NCBI GenBank assembly: GCA_023423655.1
Contig: JAFAFE010000005.1
Location: 62,001-126,000 of the forward strand
Reading direction: 5' to 3'
Length of the DNA stretch: 64,000 bases
DNA from: Pseudomonadota bacterium
GTDB lineage: Bacteria; Pseudomonadota; Alphaproteobacteria; Sphingomonadales; Sphingomonadaceae
In this document: piece by piece, positions 53,955 through 62,774 of the stretch
Position numbering within the stretch: the stretch's first letter is position 1
How the letters are laid out: every line of letters starts with the position of its first letter
Notes under the pieces: model-generated
The model's database searches: none
The model's input: only the letters and a program-made list of their open reading frames with translations
What the model was told of the DNA's origin: nothing
Made by a program: the position numbers and the translations under genes

Positions 53955-54857
53955 CTAGCCTTTGTTGATGTTGGCGTAGAGCGGCGCGAGCGCGTCGCCG
54001 ACGTGGCGTGGGTGGGTCGCGTTCGAGAAGTCGACCACGGGGTCCCAATTGTCGGAGAGAAGCTCAGGCGTCAGTTCGCTTGACAGCTCGAAAGTTATGC
54101 CCGCGGTGCGCTCCCAGCGCAGCCGACCAAACCAGCCGGCGCCGACTTCATAGAGGCCGCCGCCATCGGTGTGCTCCTCGCTGCACAGCTTGACGACGAG
54201 CGGCATGACATATTCGGGCTTGATCTTCTCGATAACTTCGGGCGGCAGCACCGTCTCGGTCATCCGCGACCCTGCGAAGGGCGCGATCGTGTTCGAGACG
54301 ATGTTGAGCTTCTTGCCTTCGAAGTTGAGCGTCCGGCTCAGACCGTAAAGGCCAATCTTGGCCATCGAGTAATTGGCCTGACCGAAATTGCCGTAGATTC
54401 CTGCGGCCGAGGCAGTGAAGATCAGCCGGCCATAGGCTCGCTCGCGCATATGGGGCCAAGCGGCATGCGTAACCGCATAGGCGCCCTTGACGTGGACATT
54501 GTAGACGAGATCCCAGTCGTCGTCGGTCATCTTGTGAAAGCTTGCGTCGCGCAGGATACCGGCGTTGTTGATCACGATGTCGACCTGACCATATGTGTCG
54601 AGCGCGATCTGGACGATCTTGTCTCCTTCGAGAACCGAGTCATGGCTGGCGACCGCATCGCCGCCGTTGGCACGAATTTCTGCGACCACAGCATCCGCAG
54701 CCGAGGTGTCGGCACCGCCGCCGAAGGTCGAGCCGCCGAGATCGTTGACGACGACCTTCGCGCCGCGCTCAGCCAGCGCGAGCGCATAGGAGCGGCCGAG
54801 CCCACGGCCAGCGCCGGTGATGATCGCCACGCGGTTGTCAAAATTGAGTTTAGACAT
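53955..54857 (-). CDS. Short-chain dehydrogenase (MFE-2-like 3-hydroxyacyl-CoA type)
   Basis: A 300-residue SDR with the cofactor motif TGAGRGLG (about 15-22), NDLGGS, NNAG (about 96-99), the catalytic Ser in FTASAAG and YSMAK. The long form with VVNDLGGSTFGGGADTSAAD resembles the N-terminal (3R)-hydroxyacyl-CoA dehydrogenase unit of multifunctional enzyme type 2 (17beta-HSD4). It probably oxidises a 3-hydroxyacyl-CoA with NAD+. The start at 54857 is preceded by GAGGATC; the longer frame to 55091 overlaps the thiolase-like gene and has no support. Confidence 0.9.
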   Translation of the reverse strand: MSKLNFDNRVAIITGAGRGLGRSYALALAERGAKVVVNDLGGSTFGGGADTSAADAVVAEIRANGGDAVASHDSVLEGDKIVQIALDTYGQVDIVINNAGILRDASFHKMTDDDWDLVYNVHVKGAYAVTHAAWPHMRERAYGRLIFTASAAGIYGNFGQANYSMAKIGLYGLSRTLNFEGKKLNIVSNTIAPFAGSRMTETVLPPEVIEKIKPEYVMPLVVKLCSEEHTDGGGLYEVGAGWFGRLRWERTAGITFELSSELTPELLSDNWDPVVDFSNATHPRHVGDALAPLYANINKG

Positions 54858-54906
54858 TGATTGATCCTCGTCTTGGTTGTTCCGTCTGGGTCTGTGATCC
54901 CGATGG

Positions 54907-56052
54907 TCAGTTGGGGTTGGTGCCGAGCACGATGCAGCCGCTCGATCCGAAGATTCCGCCGACGCCAAGGCAGACCGACGTCTCCGCGCCTTCGACTTGG
55001 GCTGGCGACGTGCCACGCATTTGGCGGACGCTCTCCTGGAGAGCATACATGCCGTACATCCCCGAGTGCATGTATGAGAGGCCGCCGCCATTGGTGTTCA
55101 TCGGGAGCTTGCCGCCGGGGCGCGTATGCCCCTCCCATATGAAGGCGCCGCCCTCGCCGCGCTCGCAGAAGCCGAGCGCCTCGAGCCCGTAGATCGGCAG
55201 GTGCGCGAAGGCATCGTAGACCATGAGATGATCGACATCGGCATGGCTGACGCCGGCCGAGCGCATCGCTTCACGGCCGGCCTGCCGAAAACTGTGAAAA
55301 CCGCAAAGGTCATCCATTTGGCTGACCATGGTGGTTTCCGCACACTCGCCCCCCCCCAGCACATAGACGGGCTTCTGCCGCAAATCCTTCGCGCGCTCGG
55401 CCGATGTCACGATCAACGCACCCCCGCCATCGGTGACGAGGCAGCATTCGAGGATGTGGAAGGGATAGGCGATCATCTTGGAGGCGAAGACGTCCTCGAT
55501 CGTGATCAGGTCGCGATAGGTCGCGCGCGGATGACGGCTCGCCCACTCGCGCTGGACGACTGCGACATTGGCGAGTTGCTCCGCAGTCAGCCCATAATCC
55601 TTCATGTAACGGAGCACGGGAAGCGTGAACATCGTCGGCGGCCCGAGCAGCCCGAACGGTGCCTCGAACTGACCGACCAGCGAGTTGGCGGCCAGCCCCT
55701 TATATTTGCCAGCTCCGACCTGTGAACGCCCGCTTTCGCCGTGCGTAATCAGCACTGTCGTGCAATAGCCCGCCTCGATCGCGGCCATCGCGTGGCGGAC
55801 GTGGATCATAAACGAACAGCCGCCAACGTTGGTGCCGTCGATCCAGGTCGGCTTGAGGCCAAGATAGTGGGCTATCTCGTCTGGTGTGTCGCCGGGTCCC
55901 GCGGTCGCGATGCCGTCTATGTCATTCAGCTCGAGCCCGGCATCGGCGATCGCGTTGAGCGCCGCATCCGCATGGAGGAAGAGCTGCCCCTGATCGGGAA
56001 TCAACCCGAGCTCCGTCGTCTCGGCCGCCCCGACGATTGCGACGCCGCTCAT
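54907..56052 (-). CDS. Thiolase-like protein (SCP-x/Ltp2 type)
   Basis: A 381-residue thiolase-superfamily protein: AIVGAAETTELGLIPD at the start, Cys in the active-site loop GGCSFMIHVRHAMAAI, and NTNGGGLSYMHSG with the conserved His. It lacks the second C-terminal CxG cysteine pattern of true thiolases (ends GIFGSSGCIVLGTN). Proteins of this group pair with DUF35 partners; the characterised Ltp2-DUF35 complexes act as retro-aldolases in steroid side-chain degradation. The DUF35 gene overlaps its start by ATGA. A run of nine G (minus strand) at 55349-55357 encodes GGG. Confidence 0.85.
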   Translation of the reverse strand: MSGVAIVGAAETTELGLIPDQGQLFLHADAALNAIADAGLELNDIDGIATAGPGDTPDEIAHYLGLKPTWIDGTNVGGCSFMIHVRHAMAAIEAGYCTTVLITHGESGRSQVGAGKYKGLAANSLVGQFEAPFGLLGPPTMFTLPVLRYMKDYGLTAEQLANVAVVQREWASRHPRATYRDLITIEDVFASKMIAYPFHILECCLVTDGGGALIVTSAERAKDLRQKPVYVLGGGECAETTMVSQMDDLCGFHSFRQAGREAMRSAGVSHADVDHLMVYDAFAHLPIYGLEALGFCERGEGGAFIWEGHTRPGGKLPMNTNGGGLSYMHSGMYGMYALQESVRQMRGTSPAQVEGAETSVCLGVGGIFGSSGCIVLGTNPN

Positions 56053-56480
56053 GCGTCCACTCCCGCCGGCTCGAAGACCGGAAGCGTGACCTTGTCGGTC
56101 ACCGCCTCGAAGGCGACGCGCAATGGCATGTCGAGGACGAGTACCTCAGGTGTCTGCGGACAGCCGACGATATTAGTGAGCATGCACGGCCCTTCTGCGA
56201 GCTCGACGATCGCGATCGAATAGGGCTCCCTCCATTTCCATTTGGGATGGAGTCGCTGGTTGATGACGTAGCTGAGGAGGCGGGCCTCGCCCGAACAGGC
56301 GAGCGGTTCGACGTCGCGGCTGCCGCACTTGGGGCAGAAGGGACGCGGCGGGAAATAAGCCTTCTCGCATGCAATACAGCGCTGGACGAGTAGTCGCCCC
56401 TCGCGCGTTGCCTCCCAGAAGAAGCGCGTCTCGGGTGTTGGCTCGGGAAGCGGGCGGTCGGGCACTGGTCTATCGCTCAT
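56049..56480 (-). CDS. DUF35 OB-fold zinc-ribbon protein
   Basis: A 143-residue protein of the DUF35 family: an N-terminal zinc ribbon with CIACEKAYFPPRPFCPKCGS, then an OB-fold (LLSYVINQRLHPKWKWREPYSIAIVELAEG). Such proteins bind acyl-CoA and form stable complexes with thiolase-like enzymes. Its stop overlaps the start of the thiolase-like gene (ATGA), a sign of co-assembly. The start at 56480 follows GGGGACG; the acetyltransferase stop is ten bases upstream. Confidence 0.9.
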   Translation of the reverse strand: MSDRPVPDRPLPEPTPETRFFWEATREGRLLVQRCIACEKAYFPPRPFCPKCGSRDVEPLACSGEARLLSYVINQRLHPKWKWREPYSIAIVELAEGPCMLTNIVGCPQTPEVLVLDMPLRVAFEAVTDKVTLPVFEPAGVDA

Positions 56481-56490
56481 CGTCGTCCCC

Positions 56491-57717
56491 TCAGATTCGC
56501 TCAATGATCGTCGCGGTGCCCATCCCGCCGCCGGTGCACATTGAGACCAGCGCAGTGGACTTGTTTTGCCGCTCGAGTTCGTCGAGCACGGTCATGATCA
56601 GCATCGGGCCGGTCGCGCCGATCGGATGACCGAGCGCGATCGCGCCGCCGTTGGGATTAACCGTTGCAGGGTCGACTTCCATCTCGCGGAGGAATTTCAG
56701 TACCACCGACGCGAACGCCTCGTTGACCTCCCACAGATCGATATCCGAAGCCGCCATCCCCGCCTTTTCGAGGCATTTGCGCGCCGACGGCGCGGGCGCG
56801 GTCAGCATGATCACTGGGTCGTCGCCGGCGACCGCCGTCTGGACGATACGCGCGCGTGGCTTCAGCCCATGCACCTTCGCATAGTCAGGCGAGGCGATCA
56901 GGATCGCGCTCGCGCCATCCACGATACCTGAGGAATTGCCACCATGATGTACATGGTTGATCGGACCGTCGAGGCCATAGCGCGCCCGCGCAATCTCGTC
57001 CCAGCTGCGCTCGGCGCCCTTTGGCCCCTTAGCTCCCAGCTCGGTGAAGGAAGGCGTCAGAGCCGCGAGGCTTTCAAGCGTGGTGCCCGGCCGGGCATGC
57101 TCGTCATGGTCGAGCGCAGTTGAGCCATCCTCGTTGGTGACCGGAATGATGGATTTCTCGAAACGGCCCTCCGCCTTGGCTATTGCCGCGCGGCGTTGGC
57201 TCTCGACCGCATAAGCGTCGCAGTCGCCGCGCGAAAATCCTTCGATCGTCGCGATCAGATCGGCGGACAATCCCTGGTTGATCAACGGATACTGCGCAAA
57301 GAGGTGGGCGTTGCCCGCGTGCATTCCCTGCGTCGAAAGCGATATATAATGCGACATGAATTCGACGCCCCCGCCGATGACCGCCTGCTGCTGACCCGAC
57401 ATAACCGCCATCGCGGCAAAGCTCACCGCTTGCTGGCCGCTACCGCAGTAGCGGTGAAGCGTTACGCCGGTAGCTGAAACCGGCCAGCCCGCATCGAGCG
57501 CGGCGAGACGCGCGATGTCGTGCGCATGGTCGCCATTGCCGACCGAACAGCCGGCGACGACGTCTTCGATATCGGCCGGATCGAAACCGACCTTCTTTTG
57601 AAGGCCTGCGAGAATCTGGGCGAAGCACCGTTGCGGGTGAATATGGGCGAGTCCGCCCCCCGGCTTTCCGCGGCCCCGCGGCGAGCGCGCCCCATCGATG
57701 ATCCAAGCTTCGTGCAT
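56491..57717 (-). CDS. Acetyl-CoA C-acyltransferase (thiolase)
   Basis: A 408-residue true thiolase. The nucleophilic Cys lies in LHRYCGSGQQAVSFAAM, the catalytic His in GGAIALGHPIGATGP and the second Cys in SMCTGGGMGTATIIERI. It should cleave 3-ketoacyl-CoA to release acetyl- or propionyl-CoA. The start MHEAWIIDGARSPRGRGKP at 57717 is the family N-terminus; the frame to 57768 runs into the operator region. It is the first gene of the minus-strand operon and is divergent from the acyl-CoA dehydrogenase pair. Confidence 0.93.
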   Translation of the reverse strand: MHEAWIIDGARSPRGRGKPGGGLAHIHPQRCFAQILAGLQKKVGFDPADIEDVVAGCSVGNGDHAHDIARLAALDAGWPVSATGVTLHRYCGSGQQAVSFAAMAVMSGQQQAVIGGGVEFMSHYISLSTQGMHAGNAHLFAQYPLINQGLSADLIATIEGFSRGDCDAYAVESQRRAAIAKAEGRFEKSIIPVTNEDGSTALDHDEHARPGTTLESLAALTPSFTELGAKGPKGAERSWDEIARARYGLDGPINHVHHGGNSSGIVDGASAILIASPDYAKVHGLKPRARIVQTAVAGDDPVIMLTAPAPSARKCLEKAGMAASDIDLWEVNEAFASVVLKFLREMEVDPATVNPNGGAIALGHPIGATGPMLIMTVLDELERQNKSTALVSMCTGGGMGTATIIERI

Positions 57718-57787
57718 CCTGTCTTGCTCTCCCCTGCCGGGTGCCCATCCAGGCACCGACTCGCTCAATAATTTATGTTGTCATATG

Positions 57788-57805
57788 GTATGGTTCCATA
57801 ATATA
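57788..57805. promoter_or_regulatory. Operator-like palindrome in the divergent promoter
   Basis: The palindrome TATGGTTCCATA (57789-57800) lies in the 155-base gap between the divergent operons. The 18 bases read on the minus strand as TATATTATGGAACCATAC, nearly the same as the site before the CitE-type gene at 60185. Confidence 0.5.
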
Positions 57806-57872
57806 CAAGACACAATCAACAAGCCGATGAGCGGATATCTTCCGCAAGAGCAGGCAAAGCAGGGAGTTTCAG

Positions 57873-58973
57873 GTGAAATTTGGCTTTTCAGAGGAGCAGA
57901 ATCTACTGCGCGAGCATGTGCGTCGCTATGTCGGCGATCAATTTTCGTCGGAATCGGTGCGGCGTCTTTCGGGCGATCGCGACTCGCTCCGCGCAGCTTG
58001 GCTCGGCTTTTGCGACTTGGGCTGCCTCGGCTCGGCGGTTGCCGAAGCCGATGGCGGCCTGGGCCTGGGCTGGGTCGATCTCGTGATCATTCTCGAGGAG
58101 GTTGGCCGCGCGCTCTGTCCGCTCCCGATCGTGTCGCAGCTGGTTTCGATCGCGGCCATCGCCGAGTTTGGTACGCCGGACATCAAGGCGCGCTGGCTGC
58201 AGTCGTTGATCGACGGATCGAACGTCATGGTCCCCGCCCTTTCGGGTAGCCCGCATCGCAGTGATGATCCGGCGGCTGACATTTGCTCGGTCGAAGAAGA
58301 GGACTCTTTCGCCCTATCGGGCACGATGAATTTTGTGGGCGACCTTGATCTCGCCGACCTGTTCCTCGTCGCTTCCATAGATGCCGCTGGTGCGCCGCGG
58401 CTCGCCATAGTGGCAGCCGGCGAGACTGACTTCGCATGCCAGCCGACTTACGATCTCACTAAGCCGATCGGAACGCTTCGGCTGGACGCCGTCTCGGTCG
58501 CACGCGAGGATACGATCCCCGTCACAGCCGAACAGTTGCAGAAGATCCTCGACTATGGCGCGCTGTGCGTCACGGCCGAAGCGGTGGGCGCGGCCGAGGC
58601 AGCGCTGCAACTGACGGCGGATTACGCTCGGCAGCGCTTCCAGTTCGGTTCGCCGATCGGCCGCTTTCAGGGGGTAAAGCATCCGCTCGCGGATATGTAT
58701 GTCGATCTCGAATCGATGAAATCGTTAACGCAGTGGGCGTCCCTTACGGCCGATGGCGACCCCGCGACTTTCCCGAAGGCGGTATCGCTCGCAAAAGCGC
58801 TCGCATCCGATGCATTCAACTCGCTTACAATAGAGTGCGTCAACCTCCACGGCGCGATGGGCTTCACCGAGGAATATGACATCCAGCTGTTTCTCAAGCG
58901 CGCGAAGTGGTTCCGCCCGGCGTTTGGGGACGCCGCTTATCATTATGTCCGCAGCGCACGAATGGACGCTTGA
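57873..58973 (+). CDS. Acyl-CoA dehydrogenase, first subunit of a pair
   Basis: A 366-residue acyl-CoA dehydrogenase-fold protein: KFGFSEEQNLLREHVRRYV at the N-terminus, a middle domain weaker than usual, and GAMGFTEEYDIQLFLKRAKW near the C-terminus. The GTG start at 57873 follows GGGAGTTTCAG. It is shorter and more divergent than the neighbour that begins two bases after its stop, the layout of heteromeric (alpha2-beta2) acyl-CoA dehydrogenases of steroid degradation, where one subunit lacks full active-site residues. I infer such a complex. Confidence 0.87.
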   Translation: MKFGFSEEQNLLREHVRRYVGDQFSSESVRRLSGDRDSLRAAWLGFCDLGCLGSAVAEADGGLGLGWVDLVIILEEVGRALCPLPIVSQLVSIAAIAEFGTPDIKARWLQSLIDGSNVMVPALSGSPHRSDDPAADICSVEEEDSFALSGTMNFVGDLDLADLFLVASIDAAGAPRLAIVAAGETDFACQPTYDLTKPIGTLRLDAVSVAREDTIPVTAEQLQKILDYGALCVTAEAVGAAEAALQLTADYARQRFQFGSPIGRFQGVKHPLADMYVDLESMKSLTQWASLTADGDPATFPKAVSLAKALASDAFNSLTIECVNLHGAMGFTEEYDIQLFLKRAKWFRPAFGDAAYHYVRSARMDA

Positions 58974-58975
58974 CC

Positions 58976-60136
58976 ATGGAATTCGATCTTAACGACAAGG
59001 AACGCGCGTTCCAGGCCGAAGTGCGCAGCTTCGTTGCCAAGAACCTCCCTCCGCCCCGCGAACGTGGCCAGGATTTCCTAAGTCAGTGGCTGACGAAAGT
59101 TCGCGCGAAGAGGTGGGTCGGCTTTTCCTGGCCGCGCGAGTTCGGCGGCGGCGGCGGCACGCTCGTTGAGCAACTCGTGCTCAAGCATGAAATGGCGCTC
59201 GCCGACGCGCCGCCACTAGGAATATCGCACATGGGACTCGCGTGGGTCGGGCCCGCCATCATCGCGTATGGCACCGAAGAGCAGCAGCAGCGCTTTCTTC
59301 CCGACATTCTCGATTCGAAGACCCTCTGGTGCACAGGCTATTCGGAGCCTGGCGCGGGAAGCGATCTTGCAAGCATCAAGACGCAGGCGGTGCTTGAAGG
59401 CGATCATTATGTGGTGAATGGCCAGAAGACATGGACGTCACTCGCACCTTGGGCGGACTGGATCATCCTCCTCGTACGCACCAGCCAGCATGCCGGCGAC
59501 CGGCATGAGGGTATCACCGCGCTGCTGCTTCCGCTCGATACGCCTGGCCTGACCATCCGCGCGATCCGGAACACCGTCGGCGACGAACATTTCGCCGAGA
59601 TCTTTCTCGACGACGTCAAAGTGCCCGTTGCCAACCGCCTTGGCGAGGAAGGCAAGGGCTGGAATGTCACCATCTCCGCGCTCGCGAACGAACGCAGCAG
59701 CATCGGCGAAGTGACCGCGCTCGAGAAGCGGCTGAAATCCATCCGCTCGCTTCTAGCAGGAACCGAACGGGGCGGCGTGGCAACGCTCGCCGACCCCAAC
59801 ATCCTGCGCCGGCTAGGCGAATTCGAAGCGTGGATCGCCGCGATGAAATATAACGGCATGCGCTATCTGACGCACCAGCTCGAAGGTCGGCCCGTGTCGA
59901 GCGAGACATCGGTCAACAAGCTCATTCGCTCCGACCTCGAGCTCGATATGGTGGATTTCGTTCTCGAATATTTCGGGATGGCCGCCCTCGAAGCCCGCGG
60001 CGGCGTGAATGCGGTCGACAAGGGTAAATGGACCCGGCTCGGGCTCAACTTCCCCTATGTGACCGTCGGCGGCGGCACCCACAATATTCAGCGCAACATC
60101 ATCGCCGAGCGGATTCTCGGCCTGCCGAAGGATTGA
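58976..60136 (+). CDS. Acyl-CoA dehydrogenase, second subunit of a pair
   Basis: A 386-residue acyl-CoA dehydrogenase: WCTGYSEPGAGSDLASIKTQ (FAD/substrate loop), NGQKTWTSLAPWADWI, and the C-terminal GGGTHNIQRNIIAERILGLP. It should introduce a double bond alpha-beta to the CoA thioester with electrons passing to ETF. Its start lies two bases after the stop of the first subunit, so the two are translated together. The ARGG and GGGTxxIQRN signatures are like the FadE26/FadE29 partners of heteromeric enzymes. Confidence 0.92.
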   Translation: MEFDLNDKERAFQAEVRSFVAKNLPPPRERGQDFLSQWLTKVRAKRWVGFSWPREFGGGGGTLVEQLVLKHEMALADAPPLGISHMGLAWVGPAIIAYGTEEQQQRFLPDILDSKTLWCTGYSEPGAGSDLASIKTQAVLEGDHYVVNGQKTWTSLAPWADWIILLVRTSQHAGDRHEGITALLLPLDTPGLTIRAIRNTVGDEHFAEIFLDDVKVPVANRLGEEGKGWNVTISALANERSSIGEVTALEKRLKSIRSLLAGTERGGVATLADPNILRRLGEFEAWIAAMKYNGMRYLTHQLEGRPVSSETSVNKLIRSDLELDMVDFVLEYFGMAALEARGGVNAVDKGKWTRLGLNFPYVTVGGGTHNIQRNIIAERILGLPKD

Positions 60137-60184
60137 CCCCTCCGGATAGCCCAACCACCGAATATATAATATTGACGTGTTTCA

Positions 60185-60202
60185 TATATTATGGTAACAT
60201 AC
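60185..60202. promoter_or_regulatory. Operator-like site before the CitE-type gene
   Basis: TATATTATGGTAACATAC, 16 of 18 bases identical to the minus-strand sequence at 57788-57805. It lies in an AT-rich 92-base gap that also holds TTGACG at 60172, a possible -35 box. Confidence 0.5.
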
Positions 60203-60228
60203 AATTATATTAGAACAGAAGGACGGGG

Positions 60229-61062
60229 ATGAGCGTGGCAAAAGCCTTCAGATGTCTGCTTTTCGTGCCGGGAGAGCGCCCCGAGCGATTCGCCAAGGCG
60301 CTCGCAGCCGGGCCGGACATGATCTGCATCGACTTAGAAGATGCGGTGCTGTTCGACAACAAGCGGCAAGCCCGCAAGGATATGCTGGCCTTTCTCGCGG
60401 CGGCCGACACCGATCTGTCGCGCGTCGCGGTACGGATCAATCCGGTTACCAGCGAATTGGGTGACGAGGATCTCGCCGCCCTCGTCGCGGCGCGGCGGCG
60501 GCCCGCGATGGTGATGCTGCCGAAGATCAAGCACTCCGACGATGCGCTGATGGTCGCCGAAGCACTCGGCGAGCAGGTGTCGCTGATCGGACTCGTCGAA
60601 TGCCCCGAAGCGCTTCTGAATGTCGATGAGATTGCCGACGGCGGCGGTGATGCCCTCACCCACATCATGTTCGGGGGCGCCGATTTTTCGGTCGAGCTCG
60701 GCGCCGACATGGGCTGGGACAGCCTCCTATATGCGCGCGGGCACCTCGCCACGGTCGCCGCGAAACATGGCAAGGGCCTGATAGACGTGCCCTATCTCGG
60801 TGTCGGCGACCCCGCCGGGCTCGAGGACGAGACGCGGCGGGTGAAGGGGATGGGTTTCTCGGCTAAGGCCGCGATCCATCCCGCACAGGTGCCCAGCATC
60901 CAATCGGTCTTCGCTTCCACCGCGGACGAGATCGAACGTGCCCGCAAGATCATTGACGCGTTCGAGCAGGCCGGGACGACCGGCGCGCTGCTCGTCGATG
61001 GCCGGCTCGTCGACAAGCCGGTCATCACGGCGGCGAAGAAAATTCTGGGTACCGCAGCCTGA
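60229..61062 (+). CDS. HpcH/CitE-family CoA-ester lyase
   Basis: A 277-residue TIM-barrel lyase: CLLFVPGERPERFAKAL and ICIDLEDAV at the N-terminus, then VRINPVTSE, LIGLVECPEALLNVDEIA (catalytic/metal Glu) and IMFGGADFSVELGADM. Relatives cleave malyl-, citramalyl- or 3-hydroxy-3-methylglutaryl-CoA-type thioesters into acetyl-CoA and an oxo-acid. It heads the second plus-strand block with MaoC, acyl-CoA dehydrogenase and CoA-transferase, an arrangement like the mycobacterial Rv2498c region. The actual substrate cannot be decided. Confidence 0.9.
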   Translation: MSVAKAFRCLLFVPGERPERFAKALAAGPDMICIDLEDAVLFDNKRQARKDMLAFLAAADTDLSRVAVRINPVTSELGDEDLAALVAARRRPAMVMLPKIKHSDDALMVAEALGEQVSLIGLVECPEALLNVDEIADGGGDALTHIMFGGADFSVELGADMGWDSLLYARGHLATVAAKHGKGLIDVPYLGVGDPAGLEDETRRVKGMGFSAKAAIHPAQVPSIQSVFASTADEIERARKIIDAFEQAGTTGALLVDGRLVDKPVITAAKKILGTAA

Positions 61063-61092
61063 GCGAAGCCCCAACATCTAAAGGAGCATGAC

Positions 61093-61611
61093 ATGCCGCA
61101 ATTTGTGAAGGTCCTCGGGCCCAACCATTATCGCGAGAGCTTCGGGCGCAGCTTCGAGGATTTCGAGGTCGGCGACATTTATGAGCACCGGCCCGGGCGC
61201 ACGATCACCGAAACCGACAACACCTGGTTCACGCTGCTGACGATGAACACCCATCCGATGCACTTCGACAAGGAATATGCGAAGGCCTCCGAATTCGGCC
61301 GGTGCATCATCTGCAGCCCGTTCACCGTGGCGCTGATGGTGGGCATGAGCGTCACCGACGTCAGCCAGCGCGCCGTCGCCAATCTCGGCTGGGACGAGAT
61401 CAAGATGACCTATCCTCTGTTCGTCGGCGACACGCTCTACGCGACGTCCGAGGTCATCGCCAAGCGCGAGTCAGGATCGCGGCCCGAGCAGGGCATCGTG
61501 ACCGTCGTGACCCGGGGCTATAATCAGGACAAGAAGGAGGTTTGCTCCTTCACCCGCAAGATGCTGATCTGGCGGAGCGGTTGCGGCTTCGACGACGAGG
61601 TCAACTACTGA
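61093..61611 (+). CDS. MaoC-family enoyl-CoA hydratase
   Basis: A 172-residue hot-dog-fold hydratase: RSFEDFEVGDIYEHRPGRTI, TETDNTWFTLLTMNTHPMHFD carrying the Asp/His active-site pattern, and IKMTYPLFVGDTLYATSEV. This group includes mesaconyl-/itaconyl-CoA hydratases that work together with CitE-like lyases. AAGGAGCATGAC precedes the ATG. The stop overlaps the next start by one base (TGATG). Confidence 0.92.
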   Translation: MPQFVKVLGPNHYRESFGRSFEDFEVGDIYEHRPGRTITETDNTWFTLLTMNTHPMHFDKEYAKASEFGRCIICSPFTVALMVGMSVTDVSQRAVANLGWDEIKMTYPLFVGDTLYATSEVIAKRESGSRPEQGIVTVVTRGYNQDKKEVCSFTRKMLIWRSGCGFDDEVNY

Positions 61612-62774
61612 TGGCCTCCGACATCAATTCCGAGATTCTGGACGCCGTCGAGAAATGGGTGCGCAACGAAGTGGCGCCCATCGCGCAGCAGCATGACAAC
61701 GCCGACACCTATCCGCATGCGCTCGTCGAGCAGATGAAGGAGATGGGGCTGTTCGGCGCGATCATTCCGGAAGCCTATGGCGGGCTGGGACTATCGGCTG
61801 ACGCCTACACCCGCATCGTCTGGACGGTCGCCTCGGCCTGGATGGCGCCAAGCGGAATCTTCAACTCGCACCTCATCATGGGATCGGCGATACAGCGGTG
61901 CGGCACCGAAGCGCAGCGCGAACGCTTCCTGCCGAAAATGGCGACCGGCGAACGGCGCGGCGGTCTCGGTCTCACCGAGCCCGGCGCCGGGACCGACCTT
62001 CAGGGTGTGCGCACCGCCGCGAAGCGAGTCGGGGACACCTATGTCCTCAACGGCACCAAGACCTGGATCACCAATGCGCTCAATGGGCACATGCTGCTGG
62101 TGCTCGTGAAGACCGATCCCGATGCCGTTCCGGCCCACAAGGGGCTGTCGATGTTCATCGTCGAGACCAAGGACGAGACGGGCCAACCGCTCAAGGGCGT
62201 TTCGATCAGCAAGCTCAAGAAGATGGGCTACCGCGCGATCGACACCTGCGAGGTCGTGTTCGACGATTTCGTAGTCCCTGCCGAAAATCTGCTCGGCGGG
62301 GTCGAGGGACAGGGCTTCGTCCAAGCGGCCAAGGGACTCGAGATCGGTCGCCTCAACGTCGCCGCACGCGGCGGCGGGATCGCCGATGGCGCGCTGCAAC
62401 GGGCGCTGCGTTATTCGCAGGAACGGCAGACCTTCGGCACCGCGATCTGCAACCACCAGTCGATCCAGATCAAGCTCGCCGAAATGGCGACGCGCGTTGA
62501 GGCTTCAAAGCTGCTGCTCGCGAGTGCGGCCGCCAAATATGACGCCGGAGAACGCTGCGACCTCGAAGCCGGGATGGCGAAGCTGTTCGCGACCGAGGCC
62601 GGCGCCTTTTGCGCGCAGGAAGGCATGCGGATTTTCGGCGGCTACAGCTACTCGGTCGAATATGAAATCGAGCGCCTCTACCGCGATTGCCTGATCATGT
62701 GCATCGGCGAGGGCACCAACGAGATGCAGCGTATCATCATCGCCAAGCGACTCGTCGAAAAGTATCCGGCTTGA
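61611..62774 (+). CDS. Acyl-CoA dehydrogenase (third)
   Basis: A 387-residue acyl-CoA dehydrogenase: GGLGLTEPGAGTDLQGVRT, NGTKTWITNALNG, QTFGTAICNHQSIQIKLAEM and YRDCLIMCIGEGTNEMQRIIIAKRLV. It is a canonical single-subunit form with FAD and C-terminal catalytic features, unlike the paired dehydrogenases. The start at 61611 overlaps the MaoC stop, and its stop overlaps the CoA-transferase start in the same way, so these genes are tightly coupled. It probably oxidises the branched or short acyl-CoA made by the CoA-transferase. Confidence 0.93.
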   Translation: MASDINSEILDAVEKWVRNEVAPIAQQHDNADTYPHALVEQMKEMGLFGAIIPEAYGGLGLSADAYTRIVWTVASAWMAPSGIFNSHLIMGSAIQRCGTEAQRERFLPKMATGERRGGLGLTEPGAGTDLQGVRTAAKRVGDTYVLNGTKTWITNALNGHMLLVLVKTDPDAVPAHKGLSMFIVETKDETGQPLKGVSISKLKKMGYRAIDTCEVVFDDFVVPAENLLGGVEGQGFVQAAKGLEIGRLNVAARGGGIADGALQRALRYSQERQTFGTAICNHQSIQIKLAEMATRVEASKLLLASAAAKYDAGERCDLEAGMAKLFATEAGAFCAQEGMRIFGGYSYSVEYEIERLYRDCLIMCIGEGTNEMQRIIIAKRLVEKYPA

